Source: Phycisphaerae bacterium (lineage in GTDB: Bacteria > Planctomycetota > Phycisphaerae > UBA1845). From it: DNA of 47,677 bases. The translations under genes and the position numbers were made by a program. How positions within the stretch are numbered: position 1 is the first letter of the stretch; each line of letters begins with the position of its first letter. The notes under the pieces are model-generated. The model was not told where the DNA came from and searched no databases. It saw only the letters and a program-made list of their open reading frames with translations. The stretch covers positions 1 to 47,677 of the forward strand of contig JAJDEA010000146.1 in the NCBI GenBank assembly GCA_029260035.1. The letters are read 5' to 3'. This document shows, in pieces, positions 26,747 through 36,587 of the stretch.

Positions 26747-27230
26747 GGTGAGTAACCTGCAGACACGGCAAGCACAATGAATACACCTTTCAACTGGCTC
26801 GCAGGATCAACGAGCCGGAATAACTATATCGCCGCCCTACCGGGACCATCATCTATGATAGCCTGTTTGTCGTGACGCGCAAAGTCGAGGGATCGACAAA
26901 GTGATTCAGGGGATGGGGCAGCGTAGTGTCGGCTGCAGATCGCAGTACAATTGCCCATCAGTTGACTTATTTTATACAGCGAAAGCCCCGCTTGTGCCAG
27001 TTGGCTACCAAATGTGCGCAGACAACGGAGGCAAGTCCAATTGAGGCCGGTATGCAGGTTGGCTACCCACAGATCTGCGGAGGAATTGTCGGCAAATGTA
27101 ATTAATACTCATGTTGACACAAATAGACGAACGAAACAGGCGAAGAAGCTTATACTGTTGATTCGTACGGCGAAAGTCGTGCGTCTGTACATATCCAGAA
27201 GGCAGATGAAAGCGTCTCGCGGAAGCGTCA
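26747..27230. other. Long non-coding region between retron RT and YIP1 gene
   Basis: Contains the candidate msr-msd, a direct repeat GTTGGCTACC at 27000-27009 and 27058-27067 (58 bases apart), and an outer inverted pair TGCAGGTT at 27053-27060 and AACCTGCA at 26754-26761. The divergent promoters of the RT and of the export operon must also lie here. GGAAG at 27221-27225 is the likely ribosome-binding site of the YIP1 gene. Confidence 0.6.
26791..27003 (-). ncRNA. Candidate retron msr-msd RNA (boundaries tentative)
   Basis: The 484 bases upstream of the RT have no gene. On the minus strand CAACTGGC (27003-26996) can pair with GCCAGTTG (26798-26791), a 213-base span that ends 44 bases before the RT start, a normal retron geometry. 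AGC, the typical branch-guanosine context, follows the first arm by three bases (26992-26990). Small internal hairpins are present (AGCG/CGCT; CAGC/GCTG; GGCTCG/CGAGCC). The last one shares GCC with the proposed a2 arm, which weakens the model. One or two 8-base inverted repeats are expected by chance here, so the RT is solid but these boundaries are only a proposal. Confidence 0.32.
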
Positions 27231-27974
27231 GTGACGGCAATGAACCGAACCAACCCAGTCACACCACTCGGCGTACGCCACGCGCTCCTGATGTACACCT
27301 CGCCGCGAAGCGTGTTTGCTCGCGTTGAGGATACTGGTGCGTACGGCTGGACACTCGCAACTCTGATTCTGCTCGTCATACTCATAGGATATGCCCAGAT
27401 TCAAACCGGATTGATTGACCGAAACGTCGCCTTACAGACAGAATCGCAGCTCGCAAACCTCGAGAAGACGCAAGGCGACCTGCTCGATCGTTCCGAACTG
27501 CGCGATCGGATGGAGGCGGTCCACAAGCAAGCGGAGTTTACGCGAATGATCACTCGACTCGGAGTCGTCATCGCTACGCCGTTGCGATTCATTGCCTCAT
27601 TCCTGCTCATCGCCGCTGTTCTGTACGCTGCCGTGGCACTGACCGGCCGAAAGCCGGAATATCACACGTTGATGTCAATCTGTGTATTTGCAGGGTTTAT
27701 AGAGCTTGCGGGCTACGCGTTACGGCTTGGAATGATGTTCTACTACAGGACTACGGAAGTGGATACGACGCTTGGCGCATTAGGTGTCAACGGAAAGCCA
27801 ACTGTACTCGCGGCTCTTGATCCGTTTCATATTTGGTTTTGGGTATTGGTAGCCATGGGATTGACCGGTACCCATCAGCTTAGCAGAAAAATGGCGATCG
27901 GCGTGTGTGTCGCCCTCTACCTTATTTCGTTTGGAGTTCGCGCAGCAATGCAGTTCGCCGGCGCTAATGCGTAA
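27231..27974 (+). CDS. YIP1-family membrane protein
   Basis: A 247-residue multi-pass protein. Hydrophobic segments include TLATLILLVILIGYAQI, FIASFLLIAAVLYAAVAL, LMSICVFAGFIELAGYAL, IWFWVLVAMGLTG and GVCVALYLISFGV. The layout resembles the bacterial Yip1 domain, often in export or envelope operons; its molecular role is unclear. The start is the GTG at 27231, five bases after GGAAG; the ATG at 27240 is an alternative. It is 55 bases upstream of the adaptor gene and is probably the first gene of the ABC export operon. Confidence 0.72.
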   Translation: MTAMNRTNPVTPLGVRHALLMYTSPRSVFARVEDTGAYGWTLATLILLVILIGYAQIQTGLIDRNVALQTESQLANLEKTQGDLLDRSELRDRMEAVHKQAEFTRMITRLGVVIATPLRFIASFLLIAAVLYAAVALTGRKPEYHTLMSICVFAGFIELAGYALRLGMMFYYRTTEVDTTLGALGVNGKPTVLAALDPFHIWFWVLVAMGLTGTHQLSRKMAIGVCVALYLISFGVRAAMQFAGANA

Positions 27975-28029
27975 ATGGGCGGCTCGTTGCAAGCGGTGAG
28001 TCGTCGCCGCCGGCGCAGGGAGAAAATCG

Positions 28030-29421
28030 ATGAAAGCAGTTTGGACATTGTTAGTTCTTGGTCTTATCAGCGGTGGCATCTTCGCGCTTGGTACTTTGAA
28101 AAAGGCGACAACCGACAAACCGATCCTTAATGTAGCGGAAGAAGTTGCATTAACGGTCAACGTTACGCAACCTGAGCGCGGCGAGATTACGCGACTTGTG
28201 CAGGCGCCCGGCGGTGTTGAGGCGGTCCTCGAAGTCGATGTCAGCAGCGAGGTTGTTTCGAAGATCGTCGAAATGCCCGTCGAAGAAGGTGACCACGTCA
28301 AGAAGGGCGCCCTGCTTTGCCGTCTCGACGATTCCCGCCTCCGAGCAGAAGTTGAATCCGGCGAAGCACGAATTGGCCAACTCAAAGCTGCGATTGTTCA
28401 AGCAGAAGCCGACGCAGAAAAAGCGAGTCGCGATCTCGACAGACAGAAAGTACTCTCCGAAAGGGCCGCAACATCCGATTTGGAAATGCGCGACTATCGC
28501 ACGCAGCGTAACAAGGCCCGCGCCATTCTTGAACAGCGCAAGTTTGAGCTTGTCCAAGCTGGTGCCATTCTCAAACGCCTCAACGAAGACCTGCTCAAGA
28601 CTATCATTCGGGCGCCTATATCGGGTGTCATTGCGAAGCTTTCCGCCAAGCAGGGCGAAGTGGTCGTCACCGGAACGATGAACAACCCCGGAACGGTCAT
28701 CATGACCATCAGTGATCTGTCTCGCATGCAGGTGCGCACCCGGGTTGACGAAATCGATGTCCCATCCGTCAAGAAGGGGCAGGTCGCCCGTGTTTACTTG
28801 CAAGCAGATCAAAACACTCCTGTCGCCGCGCGCGTCTTGCGCGTAGCGTCAAAGGGTACAAAACCGGTCGGACGAGATGTTGTCACTTTTGAAACGCTGC
28901 TTGAGGTCCTTTCAGACGACGAGCGGATCAAGCCTGGAATGAGTGCCAACGTTGAAATCGAGGTCGCGAAGGAGACCGACGCGATTACCATTCCTGTTGA
29001 GGCGGTCGTACACCGCATGAGAAAGGAACTTCCCGACAAGATTGTCGTAAGCTTTGACAAGAAACAGGCAAACCTTGATCTATCCGATCGAGCTAGGCAG
29101 GCGCAATACATCAAGGTCGTATACATCATGAAAGATGAAAAGGCTGAGGTGCGGCTAGTCGACACAGGAATTGCCGACACACGCCACGTTGAACTCCGCG
29201 ATGGGATCGAACTGGGCGACGCGGTTATCATTGGACCTTACCGAAGTCTCGACCAACTTAAGACTGGCAAGAAGGTTGCCCTCAGCGAAGACGCAAAAAA
29301 GAAAACCAAGGAAGCTGAGACTGAGGCCGCGGACGAGAAACTCGCGGACAAAACCAAGGACGAGAATAACGACAAAAGAGGCGAAGAAGAACAAACGGCC
29401 TCGGCGGATCGGATACCATGA
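28030..29421 (+). CDS. Periplasmic adaptor (HlyD/MacA-like membrane fusion protein)
   Basis: A 463-residue membrane fusion protein. It has an N-terminal membrane anchor ([18 protein letters not shown]), a lipoyl-like half ([19 protein letters not shown]), a helical hairpin (about residues 110-195), the second lipoyl half ([21 protein letters not shown]) and beta-barrel and membrane-proximal domains. A lysine/glutamate-rich tail of about 50 residues ([14 protein letters not shown]) is added at the C-terminus. It would couple the inner-membrane permease to an outer-membrane channel or act as a substrate chaperone. GGGAG precedes the start. It overlaps the ATPase gene by four bases. Confidence 0.92.
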   Translation: MKAVWTLLVLGLISGGIFALGTLKKATTDKPILNVAEEVALTVNVTQPERGEITRLVQAPGGVEAVLEVDVSSEVVSKIVEMPVEEGDHVKKGALLCRLDDSRLRAEVESGEARIGQLKAAIVQAEADAEKASRDLDRQKVLSERAATSDLEMRDYRTQRNKARAILEQRKFELVQAGAILKRLNEDLLKTIIRAPISGVIAKLSAKQGEVVVTGTMNNPGTVIMTISDLSRMQVRTRVDEIDVPSVKKGQVARVYLQADQNTPVAARVLRVASKGTKPVGRDVVTFETLLEVLSDDERIKPGMSANVEIEVAKETDAITIPVEAVVHRMRKELPDKIVVSFDKKQANLDLSDRARQAQYIKVVYIMKDEKAEVRLVDTGIADTRHVELRDGIELGDAVIIGPYRSLDQLKTGKKVALSEDAKKKTKEAETEAADEKLADKTKDENNDKRGEEEQTASADRIP

Positions 29422-30164
29422 TCGCATCAAGTACCAAGCCTGGCGACGCGCTCATCGAGCTGGTGGATCTTGAGAAGATTTATCGCGTTGGCACGGAACT
29501 CGTACACGCGCTTCGAGGTGTATCGGTTTCGATCCGCGAAAATGAGTATGTCGCCATCATGGGACCTAGCGGATCGGGGAAAAGCACGATGATGAACATT
29601 CTCGGGTGCCTTGATGTTCCCACTGCTGGTAAATACATGCTCAGAGGTCGGGACGTTTCGACACTTTCACAGTCCCGCCTTGCACGCATTCGTGGCAGGC
29701 AGATCGGATTCGTTTTCCAAACGTTCGAGCTACTGCCCCGCACTACCGCTCTAAAAAATGTCGAGCTTCCCTTGATGTACGCCCAGGTCTCACGAAAAAA
29801 GCAGCGAGCTATGACCGCACTTCAACGTGTTGGTCTTGAGGACCGCGCAACGCACCGACCCAATCAGCTTTCTGGCGGCCAGAAGCAGCGCGTTGCGATT
29901 GCCAGAGCACTGGCACAAACTCCCGACATCATTCTCGCAGACGAACCCACTGGCAATCTGGACAGTAAGACAGGCGAAGAGATCATGGCTATCTTCGACT
30001 CACTCCACAGTGAGGGGCAGACCATCATCATCGTTACGCATGAGGAGGAAATCGCTGCACGATGTCGCCGTGTGATCCGTCTTCACGACGGCCGGATCGC
30101 CACCGACAACATCGTTTCACGGCCCAAGCCCGCAACGCAATACGCAACGGTTACGGCGCAATGA
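29418..30164 (+). CDS. ABC transporter ATPase (MacB/LolD type)
   Basis: A 248-residue ATPase with Walker [10 protein letters not shown] at 49-57, Q-loop FQTFELLP, signature [15 protein letters not shown], Walker [13 protein letters not shown] and the His switch IIVTHEEE. It belongs to the MacB/LolD family that drives mechanotransmission-type export or lipoprotein release. It is fused to neither permease, so one ATPase serves both permeases downstream. The start overlaps the adaptor stop and its stop overlaps the next start (ATGA). Confidence 0.95.
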   Translation: MIASSTKPGDALIELVDLEKIYRVGTELVHALRGVSVSIRENEYVAIMGPSGSGKSTMMNILGCLDVPTAGKYMLRGRDVSTLSQSRLARIRGRQIGFVFQTFELLPRTTALKNVELPLMYAQVSRKKQRAMTALQRVGLEDRATHRPNQLSGGQKQRVAIARALAQTPDIILADEPTGNLDSKTGEEIMAIFDSLHSEGQTIIIVTHEEEIAARCRRVIRLHDGRIATDNIVSRPKPATQYATVTAQ

Positions 30165-31438
30165 AGCTCAATCCCGGCAAAATGGTGACAGCACCAATTC
30201 GCTTTGCCATCGGCATGATCTCGCAAACAGCCCTAAACGTAGCTACCGCCTTCGTCCAGATTTGGGCGAACAAAGGGAGGTCCATCCTTACCACGCTTGG
30301 AATTATCATCGCTGTCAGTTCAACGATCACTGTAGTCGCATTTGTCGGCGGCTTCGGCAAACTTATGACTGACATGGTGCAGGGCTATGGAACCCAATTC
30401 ATGGTGGTCAGGCCTTATCAGTGGTCTTCATCGCAGCGAGGCGGTATGAAGCGTGTTCGTCTCGACATCACCGACATTGAAGCCGTACGAACCGAATGTC
30501 CTTCCATCCGTCGCATCACCCCGTTTGTCTTTACCCACAACGGCGAGATCAGCTTAGGGAACGAAATAGCGGAAGATGTTCCCGTTCGCGGCGTCACCGA
30601 GCACTACCAGACCATTCGAAATTTCCATGCCGACGTCGGGCGTTTCTTCGGCCCTGTCGACGTCGATGCAGCCGCCCAGGTTATGGTACTAGGGCGATCG
30701 GTAACAAAACGATTGGGCGCGGACGAATCCATCGTTGGTGAACACGTCTACCTCGACGGTAACCGTTTTCTTGTGATCGGTCTCCTTGAAAAAAAAGGGG
30801 GCAACATGGGTGAGGATCAGGACCTAACCGTGATGATCCCATACACAGCGGCGATCAAAGCGTACCCGAACCTGCGTGAGTCAATTCCTTTTCTTGCCGA
30901 AGCCAGTTCACCTGAGGCAACCCACCAGGCCGCGGGCGAGATCACGCGCGTCCTTCGCACCAGACACGGTCTACAGCCAGGCCAGCGGGATGATTTCCGT
31001 ATCGACAGGCAGGATCAGGCCGTCAAGCGATTCGAGAGTGTACGCAATATAGCCTCCGGCATACTTGCAGGCATCGTCAGCATTTCTCTCATCGTTGGCG
31101 GAATCGGAATCATGAACGTCATGCTGGTTTCTGTTACGGAACGAACACGCGAAATCGGACTGCGAAAAAGCATCGGTGGACGTCGCCGCGATATTATGCT
31201 CCAGTTTCTCACTGAAGCTGTAGTGCTTTGCATCATTGGCGGCACGATCGGTGTTGCATTGGGCTACTCTATGACGTTTATTGCCTCGCTTCATCCACAA
31301 ATGATTGAGATCGAGGTTCCCTTGTGGGCAGTTGCGGCCGCATTAGTCTCATCCGCAGGAGCAGGCGTTGTCTTTGGGATTATTCCTGCGTTCAAGGCCT
31401 CGATCCTACACCCGATAGAGGCGCTGCGGCACGAATAG
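30161..31438 (+). CDS. MacB-type permease, first copy
   Basis: A 425-residue FtsX-like permease: an N-terminal transmembrane helix ([19 protein letters not shown]), a periplasmic MacB core and three C-terminal helices. Conserved features are [28 protein letters not shown] and a final [18 protein letters not shown]. The start is the ATG at 30161, overlapping the ATPase stop; an earlier Met at 30062 lies inside the ATPase gene. The periplasmic part differs from that of the second copy downstream, which suggests a heterodimeric exporter. Confidence 0.92.
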   Translation: MKLNPGKMVTAPIRFAIGMISQTALNVATAFVQIWANKGRSILTTLGIIIAVSSTITVVAFVGGFGKLMTDMVQGYGTQFMVVRPYQWSSSQRGGMKRVRLDITDIEAVRTECPSIRRITPFVFTHNGEISLGNEIAEDVPVRGVTEHYQTIRNFHADVGRFFGPVDVDAAAQVMVLGRSVTKRLGADESIVGEHVYLDGNRFLVIGLLEKKGGNMGEDQDLTVMIPYTAAIKAYPNLRESIPFLAEASSPEATHQAAGEITRVLRTRHGLQPGQRDDFRIDRQDQAVKRFESVRNIASGILAGIVSISLIVGGIGIMNVMLVSVTERTREIGLRKSIGGRRRDIMLQFLTEAVVLCIIGGTIGVALGYSMTFIASLHPQMIEIEVPLWAVAAALVSSAGAGVVFGIIPAFKASILHPIEALRHE

Positions 31439-31445
31439 GAAAGTC

Positions 31446-32783
31446 ATGGCAACCGCAACATCCATTCAAAACGCCTCGACCGCTGGAAGCGGGATGCAAG
31501 CGCGGAATCTGATGCGGCGAATCGTTGGTTTGCCGTGGCGGGCGGTCAATTGGTTCGGCGGATCCGCGGAACGCCACTGGAAAAACATCGCAGCCGCAAT
31601 CATTCAGGTTTGCGCAAACAAGTCCCGATCCATCCTCACGACACTCGGGATCATCATTGCCGTCACCTCAACGATTACAGTCGTATCCTTCGTGCAAGGA
31701 TTCGGATCTTATGTTACCGACATGCTCCGAGGATTCGGAACCAACATGGTATTCGTTTTGCCATCATCCCCAGGCGGTATGCAAGGGCGAATGCTCGGCC
31801 GCGTTGTTATGGATATCGAAGACATCAAGGCGGTTGGGTCACAATGCGACAAGGTTCGCCGCATCTCCCCGATGATGTTTTCCAACGTTACCGTCGAATA
31901 TGGCCACGAAAAAGTCGAGCGTGTCGAGCTTCAAGGCGCCACTGAGCAGTTTCAAACCATTCGGAATTTCTATGTCGACGAAGGGCGCTTTTATGGTCCA
32001 ATCGATGTTGATAATGGTGCCTATGTTTGCGCCCTCGGCCGCGAGGTGCTCAAAGAATTGGGTGCCGATGAGAGCATTGTCGGAGACTACGTCTATCTCG
32101 ACGAACACCGATTCAAGGTTCTTGGATTACTCGAAAAGAAAGGCGCAGTTTTTGGCGATAGTCAGGATCGACTGGTCCTGATCCCCCACAGCACAGGGAT
32201 CAAAATGTTTCCCTTCTTATCGCGGTTTCTTCCCTTCGTGCTCGAAGTTACGAGCGAAGAAGATGTAGAGGAGGCTACGCTGCAATTGACACAAGTGTTA
32301 CGGGCAAGGCACAATATCCAACCTGGTCAGCCCAATGACTTCCGTATTCTCCGCCAAGATGAGTTATTGCGCGACTTCGAGCAGGTTCAAATGGTCGCTA
32401 CCAGCGTGCTCACAGGTATCGTTGGGATATCGCTCATTGTGGGCGGCGTTGGAATTATGAATATTATGCTCGTTTCAGTTACCGAACGAACCAGAGAGAT
32501 TGGCCTGCGCAAGAGCATCGGAGGAAGACGGCGAGACATTCTTGCGCAGTTCCTCACTGAAGCGGTAGTCTTGTCAACTCTTGGCGGAATTGTCGGAACT
32601 GTACTTGGGTACAGTATCTGCTACGTCGCCTCGCTGCACCCATCGATGGTCGAGGTGACGGTTCCTGTTTGGGTCGTTGCGGTCGCACTGGGCTTTTCTG
32701 CGGGCGTCGGCGTAATCTTTGGCATCATCCCGGCATTCAAAGCGGCGATCCTCCACCCCATCGACGCGCTGCGCCACGAGTAA
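31446..32783 (+). CDS. MacB-type permease, second copy
   Basis: A 445-residue paralogue of the preceding permease, sharing [31 protein letters not shown] and the final IPAFKAAILHPIDALRHE. AGGAAAGTC precedes the ATG. The first 50 residues form a longer cytoplasmic N-terminus. Two tandem permeases with one ATPase resemble MacB-like pairs in lipoprotein or peptide exporters; substrates cannot be told from sequence. No outer-membrane factor gene follows within the window. Confidence 0.92.
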   Translation: MATATSIQNASTAGSGMQARNLMRRIVGLPWRAVNWFGGSAERHWKNIAAAIIQVCANKSRSILTTLGIIIAVTSTITVVSFVQGFGSYVTDMLRGFGTNMVFVLPSSPGGMQGRMLGRVVMDIEDIKAVGSQCDKVRRISPMMFSNVTVEYGHEKVERVELQGATEQFQTIRNFYVDEGRFYGPIDVDNGAYVCALGREVLKELGADESIVGDYVYLDEHRFKVLGLLEKKGAVFGDSQDRLVLIPHSTGIKMFPFLSRFLPFVLEVTSEEDVEEATLQLTQVLRARHNIQPGQPNDFRILRQDELLRDFEQVQMVATSVLTGIVGISLIVGGVGIMNIMLVSVTERTREIGLRKSIGGRRRDILAQFLTEAVVLSTLGGIVGTVLGYSICYVASLHPSMVEVTVPVWVVAVALGFSAGVGVIFGIIPAFKAAILHPIDALRHE

Positions 32784-33177
32784 GGCGAAAAGCCACAATA
32801 TTCCTGACGACACCTCGCACTCGTTTCCGCGAATTCTCGAAGTGATCTCCCGTGAATTCTATTGCCTAGGGCTCAAATAGGCCCCGCAATTGATTCTGTG
32901 CAAACGCCGATTTCCTTGCAGCTGGCGCGATTGCGAAGATAATCGACTCGTTCGGTGTTTGATTCGACAACGAGACGATTCATGGCTTTGGAAAAGAGTT
33001 CAGATTTGGTTTCGATCCGAGCAACGTTACTCCGAAATTGTGCGGCTGCGGCTTACGACGCAAAACGTAAACTGCCTAACCTGGGGTTCGGATCGTATGC
33101 ATATACAGAGAGCGGTGACGATGAGGCGGGCTTTTTGTAATTTCAAGACGCTTCAGGTCGGCTAACCGAAGGGCGAC
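32784..33177 (+). other. Intergenic region with a possible very small ORF
   Basis: About 390 bases. An ORF at 32982-33140 could encode a 52-residue protein beginning MALEKSSDLVS and ending SGDDEAGFL. It has plausible composition but no good ribosome-binding site, so it is not called a gene. AAGGG just before 33178 belongs to ppc. Confidence 0.35.
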
Positions 33178-35874
33178 ATGGCAAACACGAAACAGCTTGA
33201 TGCTGACATTCAGCTCTTGACAACGATCCAAAGCGACGTGCTTGATCGTCTAGGTCCGATGGGGCATACGCAGGCGTGTGACCAATTGTTGCAGCTTTGC
33301 CTGGAGGGTGAAACCAACGGGTACCATGCCGCACGTGAACGGATTGGCAAACTCACGCTTGAGGACATACGTGAGCTTATCAAGTCACTGACTTTGCGTT
33401 TCCATCTGCGTAATCAAGCGGAAAAGGTTGCGATCATACGAATCAATCGCCGCCGGCAGCGTGAAGCTACCGTGTACGCACCCCGCAAAGAATCTATTGC
33501 GGACGCGGTTTCCAAGCTCAAGTCGCGTGGCATGTCATTAAGTGATGTCATGGGCATCATTCATCGTATTGATATTCAGCCGACCTTGACGGCCCATCCA
33601 ACCGAATCTCGTCGTCGCACGCTCCTGCGGAGGCAACGCAAGATCGCCGAGTGCCTGCTCGAACTGGGAGAGACATCAAATGATGTGGCCACCAAGACAC
33701 ACATCGAAAACACGATCCGCCAATCTGCGCTTTTGTTGTACGGCTCAGATGAAGTGCGCATCGAACGCCTGAGCGTTCTGGAGGAGATCGTCGCTTCGCT
33801 GTATTTCTTGGCGGATTCAATTTGGCATGTTGTTCCTCGAATTTCTCGAGATGTTGCCGATGCCATCGAGCAAAACTTCAACGTCCGTCCGGAATTGCCT
33901 ACTATCGTGCAATACCGAACCTGGATCGGTGGCGACCGAGATGGTAATCCACTTGTGACCTCCGAGATGACGTTGGAGAGCTTGCGTCTTCATCGTCAGG
34001 CGGCCATCAACCTCTACCATGGGAAGCTAGACGAATTGATGCGTTTGCTCAGTCTGTCTGAGCGGCGACTTTCTATTCCCAAAGAACTGACTGCGAGGGT
34101 ACAACCTGATCAACTAACCGATCTTGTTCGTGACGAGTATGCGGCGCGGCTTCGGCATGAACCGTTTCGCCTTAAAATAGCTGAGATGCGAAGCCGGTTG
34201 ACCGCCGTTGCCGACGACCACGCGGTCTACACCGCCGAGGCGTTTGTGGCGGACCTTGAATTGTTAGCCGATAGCCTGCGCCAAATGAAACTCGCCGAGA
34301 TCGTTGACTCCAGCGGCTTGGCGGATCTGCTGATTCAAGCCAAGGCATTCGGTTTTCACCTGGCCGCACTCGACATTCGCCAACATAGTGATGTACATGA
34401 GCACGTTGTCGCAGAACTAATGGCAAATGCCGGCGTTTGTCAGGACTACCGATCGCTTGGGGAAGCCGAAAGGGTTGACGTACTATGCCGGTCGATAGAA
34501 GGCTCGCCCCTGGACCGCCCCGGCATCGAAGATGTCAGCGACACGACACGCGAACTTTTCAGAGTTTTTAGCATCATCGACCAGACGTACAAGCACGATC
34601 GGCATGCGTTCGGCAGCTACATCATCAGCATGACCAACAGCGTCAGTGACGTCCTGGAAGTGCTGTGGCTTATGCGTCTGATGGATTGTGCCGTTTTGGA
34701 TATCGTGCCGTTGTTCGAAACGATCGACGATCTTGACCATGCACCCGACCTGCTGAATGGCATGTTGGCCAATCCTGTCTACCGAAAACATGTAGAATCC
34801 CGCGGGCAATTTCAAGAGATCATGCTGGGTTATTCAGACAGTAATAAAGACGGCGGCTTTCTTATGTCGAGCTGGGTTCTTCAGGCCGCCATGTCACGTC
34901 TCGCCGAAGTCTGTCGAAACAAGGACGTGGGATTTCGCTTCTTCCATGGAAGAGGTGGAACGGTGGGGCGGGGCGGCGGACGATCCAATCGTGCTATCCA
35001 GGCGACACCCCGCGACAGCCGGAGTGGAGGGCTTCGAATGACCGAACAGGGTGAGGTCATTTCGTTTCGCTACGCGATCCCGGATATCGCCCACCGACAT
35101 CTCGAACAGTTGGTCAGCGCCACCATTCTCGCAGAATCCGAGGCCTCGTCAGAACCCGAGTTTCGTTCCAAGACGGACGATCAACTCATGGTACGGTTGA
35201 GTGGTCGGGCGATGGCGGTGTATCGGCAACTGATAGACGATCCTTCTTTCTGGGCTTGGTTTACCCAAGTGTCACCAATAGAGCATATCAGTGCTTTGCC
35301 GATTGCCTCACGCCCCGTGGCCAGATCAAGCGGCTCCGTGCATTTTGAGAACCTCCGAGCCATTCCATGGGTTTTCTCTTGGACTCAGATGCGCATCAAT
35401 GTTCCAGGTTGGTACGGAATCGGCAGCGCGCTTAGCGAGGCCATCTCGGAGTCTGAAGAGAACATCGGAATCCTATGCCGTTGGTATAAGGGGTGGGAAT
35501 ATTTCCGAGGGGTAATTGATAACGCACAGCAGGAGATGGCTCGTGCACGGCTGGACATCGCACGTCAATATGATGCGCTCTCCCGCGATAATGGCTACGG
35601 CGCGTCCAAACATTTCGAGCGCGTCTCGGCGGAGTTTCAGCTCGCCCGTACGGCCATCCTGCGGATCACGGGTCAAAAAGAGATCCTCGACAACAACCCT
35701 GTTATCCAGCGATCCATCGAGCAGCGAAATGGTCCGACCGATTTACTCAATCTGTTGCAGGTGGAGTTGCTTAGGCGCTCCGCCCGTTCTGACAAGACCG
35801 AGCAATCGAACTTACGGCCGGTGCTCTTCGCGAGCATAAGCGGCATTGCAGCCGCGATGCAGAGTACGGGGTAG
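33178..35874 (+). CDS. ppc: Phosphoenolpyruvate carboxylase
   Basis: Adds bicarbonate to PEP to make oxaloacetate, refilling the TCA cycle and feeding aspartate-family amino acids. The catalytic histidine is H140 in TLTAHPTES. GGDRDGNPLVT, MLGYSDSNKDGG and FFHGRGGTVGRGGGRS are the other family signatures. The 898-residue length is normal. A GAAGGG ribosome-binding site precedes the ATG. It lies upstream of the tRNA-fMet on the opposite strand. A small hairpin at 35888-35904 (TTGAGT/ACTCAA, no T-tract) follows the gene. Confidence 0.97.
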   Translation: MANTKQLDADIQLLTTIQSDVLDRLGPMGHTQACDQLLQLCLEGETNGYHAARERIGKLTLEDIRELIKSLTLRFHLRNQAEKVAIIRINRRRQREATVYAPRKESIADAVSKLKSRGMSLSDVMGIIHRIDIQPTLTAHPTESRRRTLLRRQRKIAECLLELGETSNDVATKTHIENTIRQSALLLYGSDEVRIERLSVLEEIVASLYFLADSIWHVVPRISRDVADAIEQNFNVRPELPTIVQYRTWIGGDRDGNPLVTSEMTLESLRLHRQAAINLYHGKLDELMRLLSLSERRLSIPKELTARVQPDQLTDLVRDEYAARLRHEPFRLKIAEMRSRLTAVADDHAVYTAEAFVADLELLADSLRQMKLAEIVDSSGLADLLIQAKAFGFHLAALDIRQHSDVHEHVVAELMANAGVCQDYRSLGEAERVDVLCRSIEGSPLDRPGIEDVSDTTRELFRVFSIIDQTYKHDRHAFGSYIISMTNSVSDVLEVLWLMRLMDCAVLDIVPLFETIDDLDHAPDLLNGMLANPVYRKHVESRGQFQEIMLGYSDSNKDGGFLMSSWVLQAAMSRLAEVCRNKDVGFRFFHGRGGTVGRGGGRSNRAIQATPRDSRSGGLRMTEQGEVISFRYAIPDIAHRHLEQLVSATILAESEASSEPEFRSKTDDQLMVRLSGRAMAVYRQLIDDPSFWAWFTQVSPIEHISALPIASRPVARSSGSVHFENLRAIPWVFSWTQMRINVPGWYGIGSALSEAISESEENIGILCRWYKGWEYFRGVIDNAQQEMARARLDIARQYDALSRDNGYGASKHFERVSAEFQLARTAILRITGQKEILDNNPVIQRSIEQRNGPTDLLNLLQVELLRRSARSDKTEQSNLRPVLFASISGIAAAMQSTG

Positions 35875-35964
35875 CGACTCCTCAGGATTGAGTTTATCAC
35901 TCAAGCCATGGAACGAAATATGGGGGGCATGTCAAAAACATCGACATTTTGCCGTTGGGGGCCC

Positions 35965-36007
35965 AAAAACGAAAACAGCAGAGACGCCTAAGTGGCTGTC
36001 TCTGCTG
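35965..36007 (-). terminator. Rho-independent terminator of the tRNA-fMet gene
   Basis: On the minus strand a 10-base stem (CAGCAGAGAC with GTCTCTGCTG, 35976-35985 and 35998-36007) is followed by a T-rich run (GTTTTCGTTTTT). It starts 14 bases downstream of the tRNA. Confidence 0.88.
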
Positions 36008-36020
36008 AAGTTACGCGAAC

Positions 36021-36093
<73 letters not shown>

Positions 36094-36105
36094 TCAATGG
36101 CCGAG

Positions 36106-36134
36106 ACGGTACCCGCCCTCAGCTTGGTCGTCAA
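36106..36134 (-). promoter_or_regulatory. Likely sigma-70 promoter of tRNA-fMet
   Basis: On the minus strand TTGACG (plus 36129-36134), 17-base spacer, TACCGT (plus 36106-36111). The -35 box matches 5 of 6 bases, the -10 only 3 of 6, but spacing and distance to the tRNA (12 bases) are good. Confidence 0.55.
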
Positions 36135-36587
36135 TACCCGATCGGAAGCTCGAACTGTTGCACCGTGGGAAAAGTGCGAGATGCGGATCAAATCCCACCA
36201 TAATGCGGTTGGCAATAGCCTTCGGATGTCGTCGGTGCGCTATCTTCGGTCGTATCGAACATGTACCTTGAGGCGCCTCCAACGACTGGCAGAGAATATG
36301 GGGCATCAACAGTGGAAACGGTGGTTCGTTGGCATTGAGATGGTTTACGTTTGTGTCCGAGTTGGTAGTCCCAAGCCGAGGCATTGAGGTGGCCAGGGGT
36401 TGAGCTCGAAATCCGCAAACTGGATTGACGGTGTTAGTATCCCGAGGCTGATAATGGGATGACGAATTCGCGGAACAACATTACAATGAGCGGCTTCAAG
36501 TACCTTGTTGTATAACATGGATGTGCTCATGGCCGCTTTGTGGTTTTTCTTATTTCAAATGAACTTGCCGAAGGGGAACAGAATACA
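36135..36587. other. Intergenic region before purD
   Basis: About 450 bases with no supported gene. A TTGACG at 36425-36430 and GATAAT at 36450-36455 could be a purD promoter, but the 19-base spacer is long. AAGGGGAA near 36571-36578 is the ribosome-binding site of purD. Nothing else is seen. Confidence 0.4.
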
